Shown: piece by piece, positions 24,126 through 32,753 of the stretch
Numbering within the stretch: the stretch's first letter is position 1
How the letters are laid out: the number at the start of each line of letters is the position of its first letter
NCBI GenBank assembly: GCA_944387505.1
Contig: CALXFG010000011.1
Location: forward strand, 1 to 49,511
Source of the DNA: an uncultured Clostridia bacterium
GTDB taxonomy: Bacteria; Bacillota; Clostridia; TANB77; CAG-508
DNA: 49,511 nucleotides
Direction of reading: 5' to 3'
Position numbers and translations under genes: made by a program
The notes under the pieces: generated by a model
The model's database searches: none
What the model saw: only the letters and a program-made list of their open reading frames with translations
What the model was told of the DNA's origin: nothing

Positions 24126-25479
24126 ATGGCTTTTGAAGGATTATCTTCTAGATTACAAGAAATTACAAGAAAAATCAGAGGAAAAGCAAGAATTACAGAA
24201 TCAGATTTAAAAGAAATGCTAAGAGAAGTAAAACTTGCGTTATTAGAAGCTGATGTTAACTATAAAATCGTAAAAGAATTTATTGCAACGATTCAAGAAA
24301 AAGCCTTAGGTCAAGATGTTTTAAAATCTTTAACTCCAGGACAACAAGTTGTAAAAATTGTAAAAGATGAATTAGTAGAACTACTAGGTGGACAAACAAG
24401 TCAAATTAATTTTACACCAAATCCACCAACGATTATCATGTTAGTAGGTCTTCAAGGTTCAGGTAAAACCACAACAGCAGGAAAATTGGCAAATATACTT
24501 AGAAAACAAGGTAAAAAACCTTTATTGGTTGCTTGTGATGTATATAGACCAGCTGCTATCAAACAATTACAAGTTGTTGGTGCACAGTTAAACATACCTG
24601 TTTTTGCAAATGAAAACTCAAAAGATGTTGTGCATATTGCAAGACAAGCATTATCTGTTGCGATGTCAAAACTAAATGATATAGTAATCTTAGATACAGC
24701 AGGTAGACTACATATTGATGAAGAATTAATGCAAGAATTAAAGAATTTAAAAGCAAATATTAAACCTCATGAAATATTACTTGTTGTAGACAGTATGACA
24801 GGTCAAGATGCGGTAAATGTTGCACAAAGTTTTAGTGATAATGTTGGAATTGATGGAATTATCCTTACAAAGCTTGATGGTGATACCAGAGGTGGTGCAG
24901 CACTTTCTGTTAAAAAAGTAACAGGAAAGCCAATTAAATTTGCAGCAACTGGAGAAAAACTAAGTGACATCGAAGTATTCCATCCAGATAGAATGGCTCA
25001 AAGAATTTTAGGAATGGGAGACATTCTAGCAGTTATTGAAAAGGCTGAAGAATCATTTGATATGGAACAAGCTGAACAGCTTGAAAAACAAATGAAGAAA
25101 AAAGAATGGGATTTAGATGATTATTTAGCACAAATTAGACAAGTAAAGAAAATGGGTTCATTTTCATCATTATTAAAATTAATACCAGGCTTTAATCAAA
25201 TAAAAGATTTAAAAGTAGATGATAAAGAATTTGTTAAAATTGAAGCAATTATTTGTTCAATGACAAAAGAGGAAAAACGAAATACAAAATTATTAAATGC
25301 GAGCAGAAGACAAAGAATTGCAAAACGGAAGTGGAACAACTGTACAAGATATTAACAAATTTATCAAATCTTTTGAAATGACACAAAAAATGATGAAACA
25401 GATGAAAAACAACAAAGGTGGTATGAAGAAATTATTAAGTGGAATTGATGAAAATGCATTAAAGAATCTTAAATTCTAA
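24126..25479 (+). CDS. ffh: Signal recognition particle protein Ffh (apparent frameshift near the C-terminus)
   Basis: GTPase that binds SRP RNA and signal peptides of nascent membrane proteins. N domain MAFEGLSSRLQEITRKIRG; G domain with GLQGSGKTTTAGKLA, DTAGR and TKLDGDTRGG; M domain with GMGDILAVIE and SRRQRIA. At 25322-25325 an A run appears one base too long: the frame should continue into GSGTTVQDINKF and the Met-rich MTQKMMKQMK helix, but instead runs to a stop at 25355. With one A removed the protein is about 450 residues, the normal size. Losing the RNA-binding GSG-containing helix would be lethal, so a sequence error is more likely than a mutation. I use ATG 24126, after TGGAG, rather than the in-frame codon at 24111. 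Confidence 0.92.
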
Positions 25480-25561
25480 AATATCATAGAAACAAAAACA
25501 AAATATGTATTAAAAAAATGTTATTAACTTTTTAAATTTATATATAAAAATAAAGTGATTA

Positions 25562-25614
25562 GAGGGATGACAAAAATCCGAAAAAGGAAATTTGAGTCCG
25601 TCCCCATAATCCCT
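25562..25614 (+). repeat. GGGGACGGAC-family hairpin between ffh and rpsP
   Basis: AGGGAT at 25562 pairs with ATCCCT at 25608; the right part carries GAGTCCGTCCCC, the complement of GGGGACGGAC seen at 1646 and 21808. Confidence 0.7.
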
Positions 25615-25637
25615 AAATTTCAGGAGGTGAACCAAAA

Positions 25638-25871
25638 ATGGTAAAAATAAGATTACAAAGACAAGGAAAGAAAAAAGCTCCATTTTATCACATTGTAGTA
25701 GCTGATTCAAGAGCTTCAAGAGATGGGAAAATTATAGAGCAAATAGGAACATATGATCCAATGACAGATCCAGCAACAATCGTATTAGACAAAGAAAAAG
25801 TTGAAAAATGGATTAAAAATGGTGCAAAACCAACAGATACAGTTAAAGCTTTAATTGAAAAAGCTAACTAG
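25638..25871 (+). CDS. rpsP: 30S ribosomal protein S16
   Basis: 77 residues with the full S16 pattern: [25 protein letters not shown] at its start, then [15 protein letters not shown] and [20 protein letters not shown]. It binds 16S rRNA in the 30S body. The start follows AGGAGGTGA, a nearly perfect anti-16S match. Placed after ffh and before khpA, rimM and trmD, the usual Firmicute order. A long palindrome separates it from khpA. Confidence 0.97.
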   Translation: MVKIRLQRQGKKKAPFYHIVVADSRASRDGKIIEQIGTYDPMTDPATIVLDKEKVEKWIKNGAKPTDTVKALIEKAN

Positions 25872-25872
25872 T

Positions 25873-25992
25873 AAACAAATGAAAAACTTCGTCTTACTTC
25901 GTCAAACGTCGCAAAAAATTTCTCAATATACAAACGTATGATTTTTAAATTTTTTGCTAGTTTTCCTAGTAATACTCGTTTTTGATTTGTTT
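25873..25992. repeat. 120-bp palindrome between rpsP and khpA
   Basis: AAACAAATGAAAAAC at the left is mirrored by GTTTTTGATTTGTTT at the right. An inner layer GCAAAAAATTT is mirrored by AAATTTTTTGC. It ends just before the khpA ribosome site. Confidence 0.75.
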
Positions 25993-26011
25993 AATAAGGA
26001 AGGATTCAATT

Positions 26012-26242
26012 ATGGAAGAATTTTTAAGAATTATCATTTCAAATTTAGTAGAGAATAAAGATGCTATCGAAATCAATACGATAGATAAAGGAAAATCTGT
26101 TACATTTGAAGTAAAAGTAGCCCAAGAAGACATGGGTAAAGTAATAGGAAAGCAAGGTAGAATTGCACAATCTATTAGAAATGTTATGAAGGCTGTTGCA
26201 AATAAAGAACATAAAAAAGCATCAGTAGAATTTTTAGGATAA
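26012..26242 (+). CDS. khpA: KH-domain RNA-binding protein KhpA (YlqC)
   Basis: 76 residues, essentially one KH domain: strand VTFEVKV, then the signature GKVIGKQGRIAQSIRNVMKA (GxxG loop GKQG) and the closing KKASVEFLG. With KhpB it binds RNA and influences cell division and elongation in Firmicutes; placement between rpsP and rimM is diagnostic. ATG 26012 has AAGGAAGG upstream; an in-frame earlier ATG lies inside the palindrome region without a ribosome site. Confidence 0.93.
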   Translation: MEEFLRIIISNLVENKDAIEINTIDKGKSVTFEVKVAQEDMGKVIGKQGRIAQSIRNVMKAVANKEHKKASVEFLG

Positions 26243-26256
26243 TAGGAGTAACCAAT

Positions 26257-26763
26257 ATGTTACCAAATCTAGAAATTGGTCAAATCGTCAATACATTTGG
26301 AATAAAAGGAATGGTGAAAGTAAAACCATTTACAGATGATATTAGAAGATTTGATGAATTAAAAACAGTATATGTTGAAAAAAACAGTAATCAAACAGAA
26401 TATGAAATTGAAGAAGTAAAATATCATAAAGATATGGTATTAATAAAATTCAAAGGTATAGACAAAGTAGAACAAGCAGAAATGCTTCGAAATAGTTATC
26501 TAACAGTTTCTAGAGATTCAGTAGAAAAACTAGAAGAAGGGAGATATTATATCGTCGATTTACTTGGACTAGAAGTTTATACAGATGAACAAGTTTTATT
26601 AGGAACTTTAGAAGACATATTCAATACTGGTAGTAATGACATATATGTTGTAAAAGATAAACAAGGAAAACAAATTCTTTTACCAGCCATACAGGATGTA
26701 ATTAAACAAATTGATATAGAAAATAAAAAAATCATTGTACACTTACTTCCTGGGTTAATATAA
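26257..26763 (+). CDS. rimM: Ribosome maturation factor RimM
   Basis: 168 residues. The N-terminal beta-barrel opens with LEIGQIVNTFGIKGMVKVKPFTDD in residues 5-28, and the C-terminal PRC-barrel has YYIVDLLGLEVYTD and GTLEDIFNTGSNDIYVV, ending in LPAIQDVIKQIDIENKKIIVHLLPGL. It assists 16S rRNA processing and S19 assembly in the 30S head. AATAGGAG precedes the ATG, 14 bp after khpA; trmD follows after 12 bp. Same operon. Confidence 0.96.
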   Translation: MLPNLEIGQIVNTFGIKGMVKVKPFTDDIRRFDELKTVYVEKNSNQTEYEIEEVKYHKDMVLIKFKGIDKVEQAEMLRNSYLTVSRDSVEKLEEGRYYIVDLLGLEVYTDEQVLLGTLEDIFNTGSNDIYVVKDKQGKQILLPAIQDVIKQIDIENKKIIVHLLPGLI

Positions 26764-26775
26764 AAGGAGTATTTT

Positions 26776-27438
26776 ATGAAATTTGATGTTTTAACACTAT
26801 TTCCAGAAATGTTTGAGATATTAAATCAAAGTATTATTGGAAAAGCAATTGAGAAGGAACTAATAGATATTAACTTAATTAATATTAGAGATTTTTCAAA
26901 AGATAAACATAAAAAAGTAGATGATACACCTTATGGTGGTGGTGCTGGAATGGTAATGAAACCAGATGTAGTATATGATGCATATCAATCTGTAACAGAT
27001 AAAGATGCAAAAGTTATCTATATGTCACCACAAGGAAAGCCATTAAATCAAAAAAAGGTAGAAGAATTATCAAAAGAAAACCATTTAATTATACTTTGTG
27101 GGCATTACGAAGGAATTGACCAAAGGGTATTGGATAAAATTGTAGATGAAGAAATATCTATAGGAGACTATGTATTAACAGGTGGGGAAATCCCAGCAAT
27201 GGTGTTAATAGATAGTGTCAGTAGATATGTAGAGGGTGTTTTAAAAGAAGATTCTATAAAAGAAGAAAGCTTTTCAAATGGACTTCTAGAATATCCACAA
27301 TATACAAGACCAGAGGTTTTTGAAGGAATGAAAGTTCCAGAAGTATTACTTTCAGGGCACCACGAGAATATAGAGAAATGGAGAAAAGAAAAGTCTTTAG
27401 AAATGACAAAGAAAAAAAGACCAGAATTATTAAAATAA
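26776..27438 (+). CDS. trmD: tRNA (guanine-37-N1)-methyltransferase
   Basis: SPOUT-family enzyme that methylates G37 next to the anticodon using S-adenosylmethionine, preventing frameshifts. 220 residues, slightly short of the typical 240. Visible motifs: [12 protein letters not shown] at the start, [27 protein letters not shown], the knot [18 protein letters not shown], and YTRPEVFEG plus [12 protein letters not shown] near the C-terminus. ATG 26776 has AAAGGAG upstream and follows rimM closely. Confidence 0.96.
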   Translation: MKFDVLTLFPEMFEILNQSIIGKAIEKELIDINLINIRDFSKDKHKKVDDTPYGGGAGMVMKPDVVYDAYQSVTDKDAKVIYMSPQGKPLNQKKVEELSKENHLIILCGHYEGIDQRVLDKIVDEEISIGDYVLTGGEIPAMVLIDSVSRYVEGVLKEDSIKEESFSNGLLEYPQYTRPEVFEGMKVPEVLLSGHHENIEKWRKEKSLEMTKKKRPELLK

Positions 27439-27449
27439 ATTAATATTAG

Positions 27450-27546
27450 CAGGGGTAAACATGTATTCATAAGGGTAGGGTCATATCTTGTCCTAATAGG
27501 AATACCCAAGGGAAAAATATGTTCCCTGACATTAAGAAGAAGGAGG
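27450..27546 (+). promoter_or_regulatory. Probable structured leader of rplS (L19 leader)
   Basis: AGGGGTAAACAT near 27450 can pair with ATGTTCCCT near 27520, enclosing GGGTA (27472) and TACCC (27504). Known L19 leaders lie in this position and bind L19 for autoregulation; match to the known consensus was not computed. The rplS ribosome site GAAGGAGGAA follows. Confidence 0.5.
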
Positions 27547-27556
27547 AAATTCTAAA

Positions 27557-28199
27557 ATGGATATTATAAAATCAATTGAACATGAACAATTGAAAAATAA
27601 GATACCAGAATTAAAAGTTGGTAATACAGTAAGAGTACACGTAAGAATAAAAGAAGGAAACAAAGAAAGAATCCAAGTTTTTGAAGGAATCATTATAAAA
27701 GTACAAGGTGGAGGAGTGAACCAAACATTTACAGTAAGAAAAAATTCTTATGGTGTAGGTGTTGAAAAAACATTTTTAGTACATTCTCCATTAGTTGAAA
27801 AAGTAGAATTAGTAAGAGTAGGTAAAGCAAGAAGAGCAAAATTATACTACCTAAGAGATAGAGTAGGTAAAGCTGCTAAGACTAAAGAACAAGTTGGAGC
27901 AAGAATTGAAGATAGAGAAATTACTATCAAAGAAGATTTAGTAGAAGAACCAGCAGTAGAGGAAGCTCCAGAAGAAGCACCAGCTATTGAAACAGAAAAC
28001 GTAGCTGTTCAAGAAACAGTTGATACAGTTTCTGAAGAAGTTGTTGAAGATGTTAAAGAAGTAGAAGAACCTAAAAAAGAAGAAAAAGCTGAAAAAGTAG
28101 AAGAAGCTAAAGCTGAAGAACCATCTAAAGAAGAAGTAAAAGAAGATTCTAAAAAAAGCTGAAGAAAAAACAGCAACTGAAGAAGATAAAAAAGCATAG
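27557..28199 (+). CDS. rplS: 50S ribosomal protein L19 with long acidic tail (frameshift near the end)
   Basis: The first 115 residues are standard L19 ([19 protein letters not shown], then [53 protein letters not shown]). Then comes about 95 residues of Glu/Ala/Val/Lys-rich low complexity ([25 protein letters not shown]), far longer than usual L19. At 28151-28157 seven A bases break the frame and give a stop at 28162; with six, it continues ...[16 protein letters not shown] to TAG at 28197-28199, directly at the terminator, so the longer form is likely the true one. L19 bridges the two subunits; the role of the tail is unknown. Confidence 0.9.
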
Positions 28200-28200
28200 T

Positions 28201-28239
28201 AAAACAAAAAAGATGAGTTTGTCTCATCTTTTTTGTTTT
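28201..28239. terminator. Strong terminator after rplS
   Basis: AAAACAAAAAAGATGAG and its perfect complement CTCATCTTTTTTGTTTT surround a TTTGT loop. It works in both directions and also lies downstream of dapB. A further GGACC/GGTCC hairpin is at 28247-28276. Confidence 0.93.
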
Positions 28240-28285
28240 AATAACGGACCTAAATGGGCCTGATTCCAACGGTCCCAAATTGTCA

Positions 28286-29035
28286 TTAATCAAACATGTC
28301 TTCCATAGCATACATGCCAGGTTGTTGATTTACAATAAATTCAGCAGCTCTTAAAGCACCTTCTGCAAATACATTTCTAGAATAACTGGTATGTTTGATT
28401 TCAAAAGTTTCAAAATTACCAATAAATTGAACAGAATGTTCTCCAACAATATTTCCACCTCTAATAGAAGACATACCAATTTCATTTTTATCTCTTTTTT
28501 CATGTTTATCATGTCTGTTATATTCGCAATGAAGCGTATTTCCTAAAGATTCATTGATACTATCTGCTAACATTTGAGCAGTACCACTTGGACTATCTAC
28601 TTTTCTATTATGATGTGCTTCAATAATCTCAATATCTGTGTTTTTTAAAAGTGGTGCAAGCCAAGAAACAATTTTTTTCATAAGCATAATGTCAAAAGAC
28701 ATATTTGCAGATTTAAAGATAGGAATTGTTTTACTTGCTTCTTCGATAATCTTGGTTTCATCTTCTGTAAATCCAGTTGTGGCAATAACCATTGGTATTT
28801 TATTTGCTTTTGCATAATTTAATATATTTAGTGTTGCAACAGGAAGTGAAAAGTCGATGATAACATCTGGTTTTACATTAATATTTTCTATTTCTGTAAA
28901 AATTGGAAATTTCGAATCAGAATAACTTACCTTGTCAAATCCACCTATGACTTGCATATTTTCATTTTCTTCTACTAAATTACATACTACATTTCCCATT
29001 TTTCCATTACAACCATTTACAAATACGTTTAACAT
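28286..29035 (-). CDS. dapB: 4-hydroxy-tetrahydrodipicolinate reductase
   Basis: Second step of the diaminopimelate/lysine branch, NAD(P)H-dependent, feeding peptidoglycan and, in spore formers, dipicolinate. 249 residues. N-terminal Rossmann motif VNGCNGKMG (residues 6-14), IDFSLP and IATTGFTEDE, then the catalytic EAHHNRKVDSPSGTA (His pair and Lys) and ISxxxxRGGNIVGEHSV-type segment MSSIRGGNIVGEHSV. The ATG at 29035 has ATGGAGGTATC upstream. It lies 127 bp downstream of dapA on the same strand; the two are probably co-transcribed. Confidence 0.96.
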   Translation of the reverse strand: MLNVFVNGCNGKMGNVVCNLVEENENMQVIGGFDKVSYSDSKFPIFTEIENINVKPDVIIDFSLPVATLNILNYAKANKIPMVIATTGFTEDETKIIEEASKTIPIFKSANMSFDIMLMKKIVSWLAPLLKNTDIEIIEAHHNRKVDSPSGTAQMLADSINESLGNTLHCEYNRHDKHEKRDKNEIGMSSIRGGNIVGEHSVQFIGNFETFEIKHTSYSRNVFAEGALRAAEFIVNQQPGMYAMEDMFD

Positions 29036-29162
29036 TTGATACCTCCATATTTAATAAAATTTAATATTATGTTTTTAATTTATATTTTTTACTATATATA
29101 GTTGTTGTTTATAATATTTTAAAATTCATTCGTTTTATTTGCATTAATCTGATTTATTTATA

Positions 29163-30041
29163 TTAATCTAATTTATCTAGTTCTTCAATTAATTTTTGTT
29201 CTTTATCACTACTCATTTTGGTAAGTGGTAATCTAGGAATTCCATAGTTATAACCAATATGATTTAAAGCAGCTTTAACAGGAATAGGGTTAACCTCTGA
29301 GAATAAAGCTTTTATTAAAGGTAAAGCATCTAATTGCATTTTTGTAGCTTTTTTAATATTACCATCAAAAAAGTTTTGAACCATATCATGTGTATATTGT
29401 GGTTTTACATTTGATAAAACAGATATGACACCAAGTCCTCCTAATGATAAAATAGGTAATATTTGATCATCATTTCCTGAATAAATATGTAAATTATCTC
29501 CACATAAATGTGCAATTTCAGCAACTTGTGATAAATTGCCACTTGCTTCTTTAATAGCAACAATGTTATCAATTTTAGATAGTTCTAAACAAGTTTCTGG
29601 TAAGATATTGACACCAGTCCTACTTGGTACACTGTATAGTATGATTGGTAAAGATACACTTTCAGCGATTACTTTATAATGTTCAACTAATCCTTTTTGA
29701 GTACATTTGTTGTAATAAGGTGTAACAATTAAAAGTCCATCAACACCTAAAGCTTCTGCTTTTTTAGAATTTTCAATAACCTTCATTGTGTTATTTCCAC
29801 CAGTACCTGCAATAATTGGCACTCTTCCATTAGCCGTTTTGACAGCACAAGAAATTGCAGCATCTTTTTCTTCTTTTGTCATAGTAGAAGATTCTCCTGT
29901 TGTTCCACACACGATAATGGCATCTACGCCATTTTCGATTTGAAAATGAATAAGTCTTTCAAATTCTTTAAGATTGACACCGTTTTCATCAAAAGGTGTA
30001 CTGATAGCTGTTCCACAGCCTTTGAATAAAATTTTTTTCAT
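29163..30041 (-). CDS. dapA: 4-hydroxy-tetrahydrodipicolinate synthase
   Basis: Condenses pyruvate with aspartate semialdehyde, the first committed step to diaminopimelate, lysine and spore dipicolinate. 292 residues, a TIM barrel. Motifs: GCGTAISTPF at the N-terminus, CGTTGESSTMT, the Tyr-bearing YYNKCTQKG and YSVPSRTGVNI, and the Schiff-base Lys in VAIKEASGN. I use ATG at 30039-30041, preceded by CAGGTGAT; a GTG three codons upstream overlaps that site. Divergent from the zinc-ribbon gene at 30247. Confidence 0.96.
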   Translation of the reverse strand: MKKILFKGCGTAISTPFDENGVNLKEFERLIHFQIENGVDAIIVCGTTGESSTMTKEEKDAAISCAVKTANGRVPIIAGTGGNNTMKVIENSKKAEALGVDGLLIVTPYYNKCTQKGLVEHYKVIAESVSLPIILYSVPSRTGVNILPETCLELSKIDNIVAIKEASGNLSQVAEIAHLCGDNLHIYSGNDDQILPILSLGGLGVISVLSNVKPQYTHDMVQNFFDGNIKKATKMQLDALPLIKALFSEVNPIPVKAALNHIGYNYGIPRLPLTKMSSDKEQKLIEELDKLD

Positions 30042-30170
30042 AAAAATCACCTGATTTTCTTAAATAGTAGATAAAAAATATAATTATATTTTTTATACAT
30101 TGTCATTATATTACAAAATGTATAAAAAGAGAATAGAAAAGTGAAAATATCCAGTAATTTTAAATCTTTA

Positions 30171-30199
30171 TTGACATGAATAAATAAAATGTATATAAT
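30171..30199 (+). promoter_or_regulatory. Promoter of the zinc-ribbon gene
   Basis: TTGACA at 30171-30176, 17 bp, TATAAT at 30194-30199: a consensus SigA promoter. Confidence 0.75.
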
Positions 30200-30246
30200 G
30201 GCAAAAAATGGGATGTATAAATAAATTTATCATAGGAGGTAAGTGT

Positions 30247-30582
30247 ATGAAATGTCCAGTATGTAAAGATGTCACATTACTAATGTCTGAAAAGAAGGGG
30301 GTAGAAATTGACTATTGCCCAGAATGTAGAGGTATTTGGCTTGATAGAGGAGAATTAGAAAAATTAATTGAAAAAGAAGAAACATATAACAGAGAACATT
30401 ATGAATCTAGACGTGAAAGTAAAGAATATCGTGATGATAAGTATGATGATAAATATGCAGAAAGAAACCGTTATCATGATGATGACTATGATGACAAATA
30501 TTATAAAAATAACAAGTATGCTAAAAAAAGAAGAAAAGAATCATTTATGGGAGAGATATTTGATATATTTGGTGGAGATTAA
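30247..30582 (+). CDS. Zinc-ribbon (TFIIB-type) protein
   Basis: 111 residues. A single zf-TFIIB-like ribbon occupies residues 1-42: MKCPVCKD, then DYCPECRGIWLDRGELEKLIE, with two CxxC pairs for one zinc. The rest is a low-complexity Asp/Tyr/Lys-rich stretch (about 45-95: DDKYDDKYAERNRYHDDDYDDKYY) and a short helix ending EIFDIFGGD. Such proteins are common, small and of unknown cellular role; nucleic-acid or protein binding is likely. ATG 30247 follows AGGAGGTAAGTGT; an in-frame ATG at 30208 has no ribosome site. Own promoter and terminator, so monocistronic. Confidence 0.85.
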   Translation: MKCPVCKDVTLLMSEKKGVEIDYCPECRGIWLDRGELEKLIEKEETYNREHYESRRESKEYRDDKYDDKYAERNRYHDDDYDDKYYKNNKYAKKRRKESFMGEIFDIFGGD

Positions 30583-30614
30583 ATTTACGAAATATTTAAT
30601 GAATAATCGAAGAG

Positions 30615-30646
30615 AAGAGAAGGCTCACTACTTATAGCCTTCTCTT
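30615..30646. terminator. Terminator between the convergent genes at 30582 and 30656
   Basis: AAGAGAAGGCT pairs with AGCCTTCTCTT around CACTACTTAT. Confidence 0.8.
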
Positions 30647-30655
30647 CCTGAGGTA

Positions 30656-31642
30656 CTAAAAATTCCAATCAGTACATGTCAGTTTAAATTGCATGTACTG
30701 ATTATTATCTCCGATAATCTGAATAAAAATCTCCTTTTCGCCGTCACAATAGGAGATTTGCCATAAATCTACAGCTTCATCAGGATATGGAGAATTATTA
30801 AGACCTTCTTTTAAAATGATTCTCCTTGAAAATTTCATCATTTCTGCGGGTTTTGTGAGTATTATCTTATAGGAATACTTACTTTTTGAAGATTTACTAC
30901 CAGCAATATAAACTCCCGTCATGTTTCCATGCATATCTTTAGCAATATGAGCACTATAGCAGTCGTTGATTACCGGATAAAACGCTCTGCCCATTTCTTC
31001 TATAGAAAAAGCAGGACCAAAACTAGTCACTAGCTTATTTTCAAGAAGATGCTCCACAGAACAAATGGATTCATCTCCGTTTTCATGAATGAGCTTTAAC
31101 TCATTGCTAGAAGGAAATGGGCGTATTTCTTCATCTATTCTTTTAGCCGTGATTCCTGCCTCATCAGAATAAACATTGTGGTCTATTATTCCAATAAGAT
31201 AGTTAATACCATCTATTTGGACAAATATATTTGAATCCAAATATTCAAACCCATCTAAAAATTTTGCTGTAGTTTTTTCCTGAAAAAGAATTTTCGGGAG
31301 ACTTTTAAAACGGCTTTGACAACGCTCTTCTGTCAAAAAAGCAGAAAAACTTTTAGGATATAACATGGTCCAATATCCTATATTCTCTCCGGTCTTTACT
31401 TTCATAAGTAGAAGAGAGGTTGACTCTCTTTCAGTATATAGGATTTTTTCCACATTATAGCATACACAATATAACTTATCAAAATGTATACCAGAATCAG
31501 AATAATAATGATAAGGTGAAAAAATTGTGTATAAACCATTAGGTTGTTTGGCAGTAATGATGATGTCACCGATAACATCCAACAAGTTATCGGAAAAGTT
31601 CAGAGTTTCCCGTGCCATTTCCAGTATGTCCTTTTTGGTCAT
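30656..31642 (-). CDS. Hypothetical protein, 328 residues
   Basis: Not recognised. Soluble, without signal peptide or membrane segment; mixed alpha/beta with many short strands (YTIFSPYHYYSDSG, VQIDGINYLIGIIDH, IAKDMHGNMTGVYIAGSK) and a C-terminal strand pair ending FKLTCTDWNF. Base composition is clearly less AT-rich than that of neighbouring genes, with mixed third codon positions, hinting at acquisition from elsewhere. ATG 31642 has an AAAGGAGGTATAAT site; a CTACTATACTCTAGTAG palindrome (about 31667-31683) just upstream could be an operator. No function is assigned. Confidence 0.7.
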   Translation of the reverse strand: MTKKDILEMARETLNFSDNLLDVIGDIIITAKQPNGLYTIFSPYHYYSDSGIHFDKLYCVCYNVEKILYTERESTSLLLMKVKTGENIGYWTMLYPKSFSAFLTEERCQSRFKSLPKILFQEKTTAKFLDGFEYLDSNIFVQIDGINYLIGIIDHNVYSDEAGITAKRIDEEIRPFPSSNELKLIHENGDESICSVEHLLENKLVTSFGPAFSIEEMGRAFYPVINDCYSAHIAKDMHGNMTGVYIAGSKSSKSKYSYKIILTKPAEMMKFSRRIILKEGLNNSPYPDEAVDLWQISYCDGEKEIFIQIIGDNNQYMQFKLTCTDWNF

Positions 31643-31756
31643 ATTATACCTCCTTTTTAAATGTTCTACTATACTCTAGTAGAGTTGTGGTAATTTGTTA
31701 CAAAGATGATTATACAATAAATTAACATAAAAAGCAAGGAAGTGTTTCTGTAAAAT

Positions 31757-31863
31757 AAAAAAACTAGGACTTGAAATGAAATATGCAATGTTTGGTAGAT
31801 ACAATAAAATAGCATATTAAAAATTAAATGGGATATATTATTTCATTCAAACTAGTTTTTTGG
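31757..31863. repeat. About 107-bp palindrome upstream of the 328-residue gene
   Basis: AAAAAACTAG at the left is mirrored by CTAGTTTTTT at the right, with a second layer CTTGAAATGAAATAT mirrored by ATATTATTTCATTCAA. It probably ends leftward and rightward transcripts. Confidence 0.7.
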
Positions 31864-31898
31864 AGATATATCTATTAATAATATTTATTGTAAATTCG

Positions 31899-32450
31899 TT
31901 AAAATCGTATCATTAATAAGCTAAAGAATACATAAGTATAACGAAAAGCTTTTTTCATAAACATTTTAGATTTTAATACTTCAAAAGTTTCAGACATAGC
32001 ACAGTATTTATCTACAAAAGTTAAAATAAGTCCTTCTATGGATGTTGGAAATTGCATTGTTACTGGCCACATATGTGTCAAAATCATATCTTTTTCTTTT
32101 TGAGATAAATCAAATAATTTACTTGCATTGTCACAAGCTGTTTTTCCATGGGTAAAAGCATGTAGCCCTTTTCTATCAGGCTGACGTATACGCCAGTCAT
32201 ATAAAAACAAGTCATGTAACATAGCTGCTCTTGTGGCTGATTTATAATCTAGATGATATTTTTTACATATTAAATAACAATAATAAGACACCATATAACA
32301 ATGATCAAAACAGGTGGTTTCATAATGTTGTCTATATCTTTTCATCTCTTGTACAGTCTCATTATTTACCAAGTCTTCAATAATATTTAAAAATTCTTTA
32401 TTATTTATGGAATTACTTATAGAATTCCATTCTTTGATTTCTTTTTTCAT
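31899..32450 (-). CDS. HD-domain protein (putative phosphohydrolase)
   Basis: 183 residues. HD-superfamily signature: FDHCYMVSYYCYLICKKYHLDYKSATRAAMLHDLFLYDW in residues 47-85 (first His, then the His-Asp pair LHDLF), followed by HGKTACDNASKLF and LTHMWPV supplying further metal ligands. This pattern is typical of small metal-dependent phosphohydrolases acting on nucleotides, and of uncharacterised Firmicute HD proteins. The C-terminal 20 residues are hydrophobic and aromatic (AFRYTYVFFSLLMIRF), perhaps membrane-touching. ATG 32450 follows AAGGGGTTTTT. Monocistronic as far as visible. Confidence 0.85.
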   Translation of the reverse strand: MKKEIKEWNSISNSINNKEFLNIIEDLVNNETVQEMKRYRQHYETTCFDHCYMVSYYCYLICKKYHLDYKSATRAAMLHDLFLYDWRIRQPDRKGLHAFTHGKTACDNASKLFDLSQKEKDMILTHMWPVTMQFPTSIEGLILTFVDKYCAMSETFEVLKSKMFMKKAFRYTYVFFSLLMIRF

Positions 32451-32753
32451 AAAAACCCCTTTTAAGTTTATGATTTATTCAGGATTCTTGTTATTGCATA
32501 GAAAAAATTAGTTTTATGGTAATTATATATAAGATTTTTTTTGTATACAATAAGAGTAAGTTTCTCATTTTTGGTAAATATTTATCCCTACCTTTTATTA
32601 TACCATAAAATGCAAAAATAGTAAATGAAAATTTTCTTAAATTATTGAAGAAAAACAAGAATTATACTATAATATAAAAGAGAGAAAGAGAATAGGCGAA
32701 TATATTAGAAATAAGGAAAGGAGATATGTATATAGTATATACATAAAAAAGTT
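32451..32753. other. Divergent intergenic region with two promoters
   Basis: No gene seen. For the leftward HD gene, TTGTAT (complement at 32545-32550) and TATAAT (complement at 32522-32527) lie 17 bp apart. For the rightward gene, TTGAAG, 17 bp, TATAAT ends near 32671. A tandem AAAGGAG site at 32714 is followed by TGTATATAGTATATACA, a near-palindrome. Confidence 0.5.

Noticed and set aside
22027..25330. A shared extra C before GGA as the cause of both the cwlJ and ffh frameshifts
   Set aside because: Reading cwlJ as CEARGE (one extra G) and ffh as IANGSG (one extra A) matches the families better, so a common C insertion is not supported.
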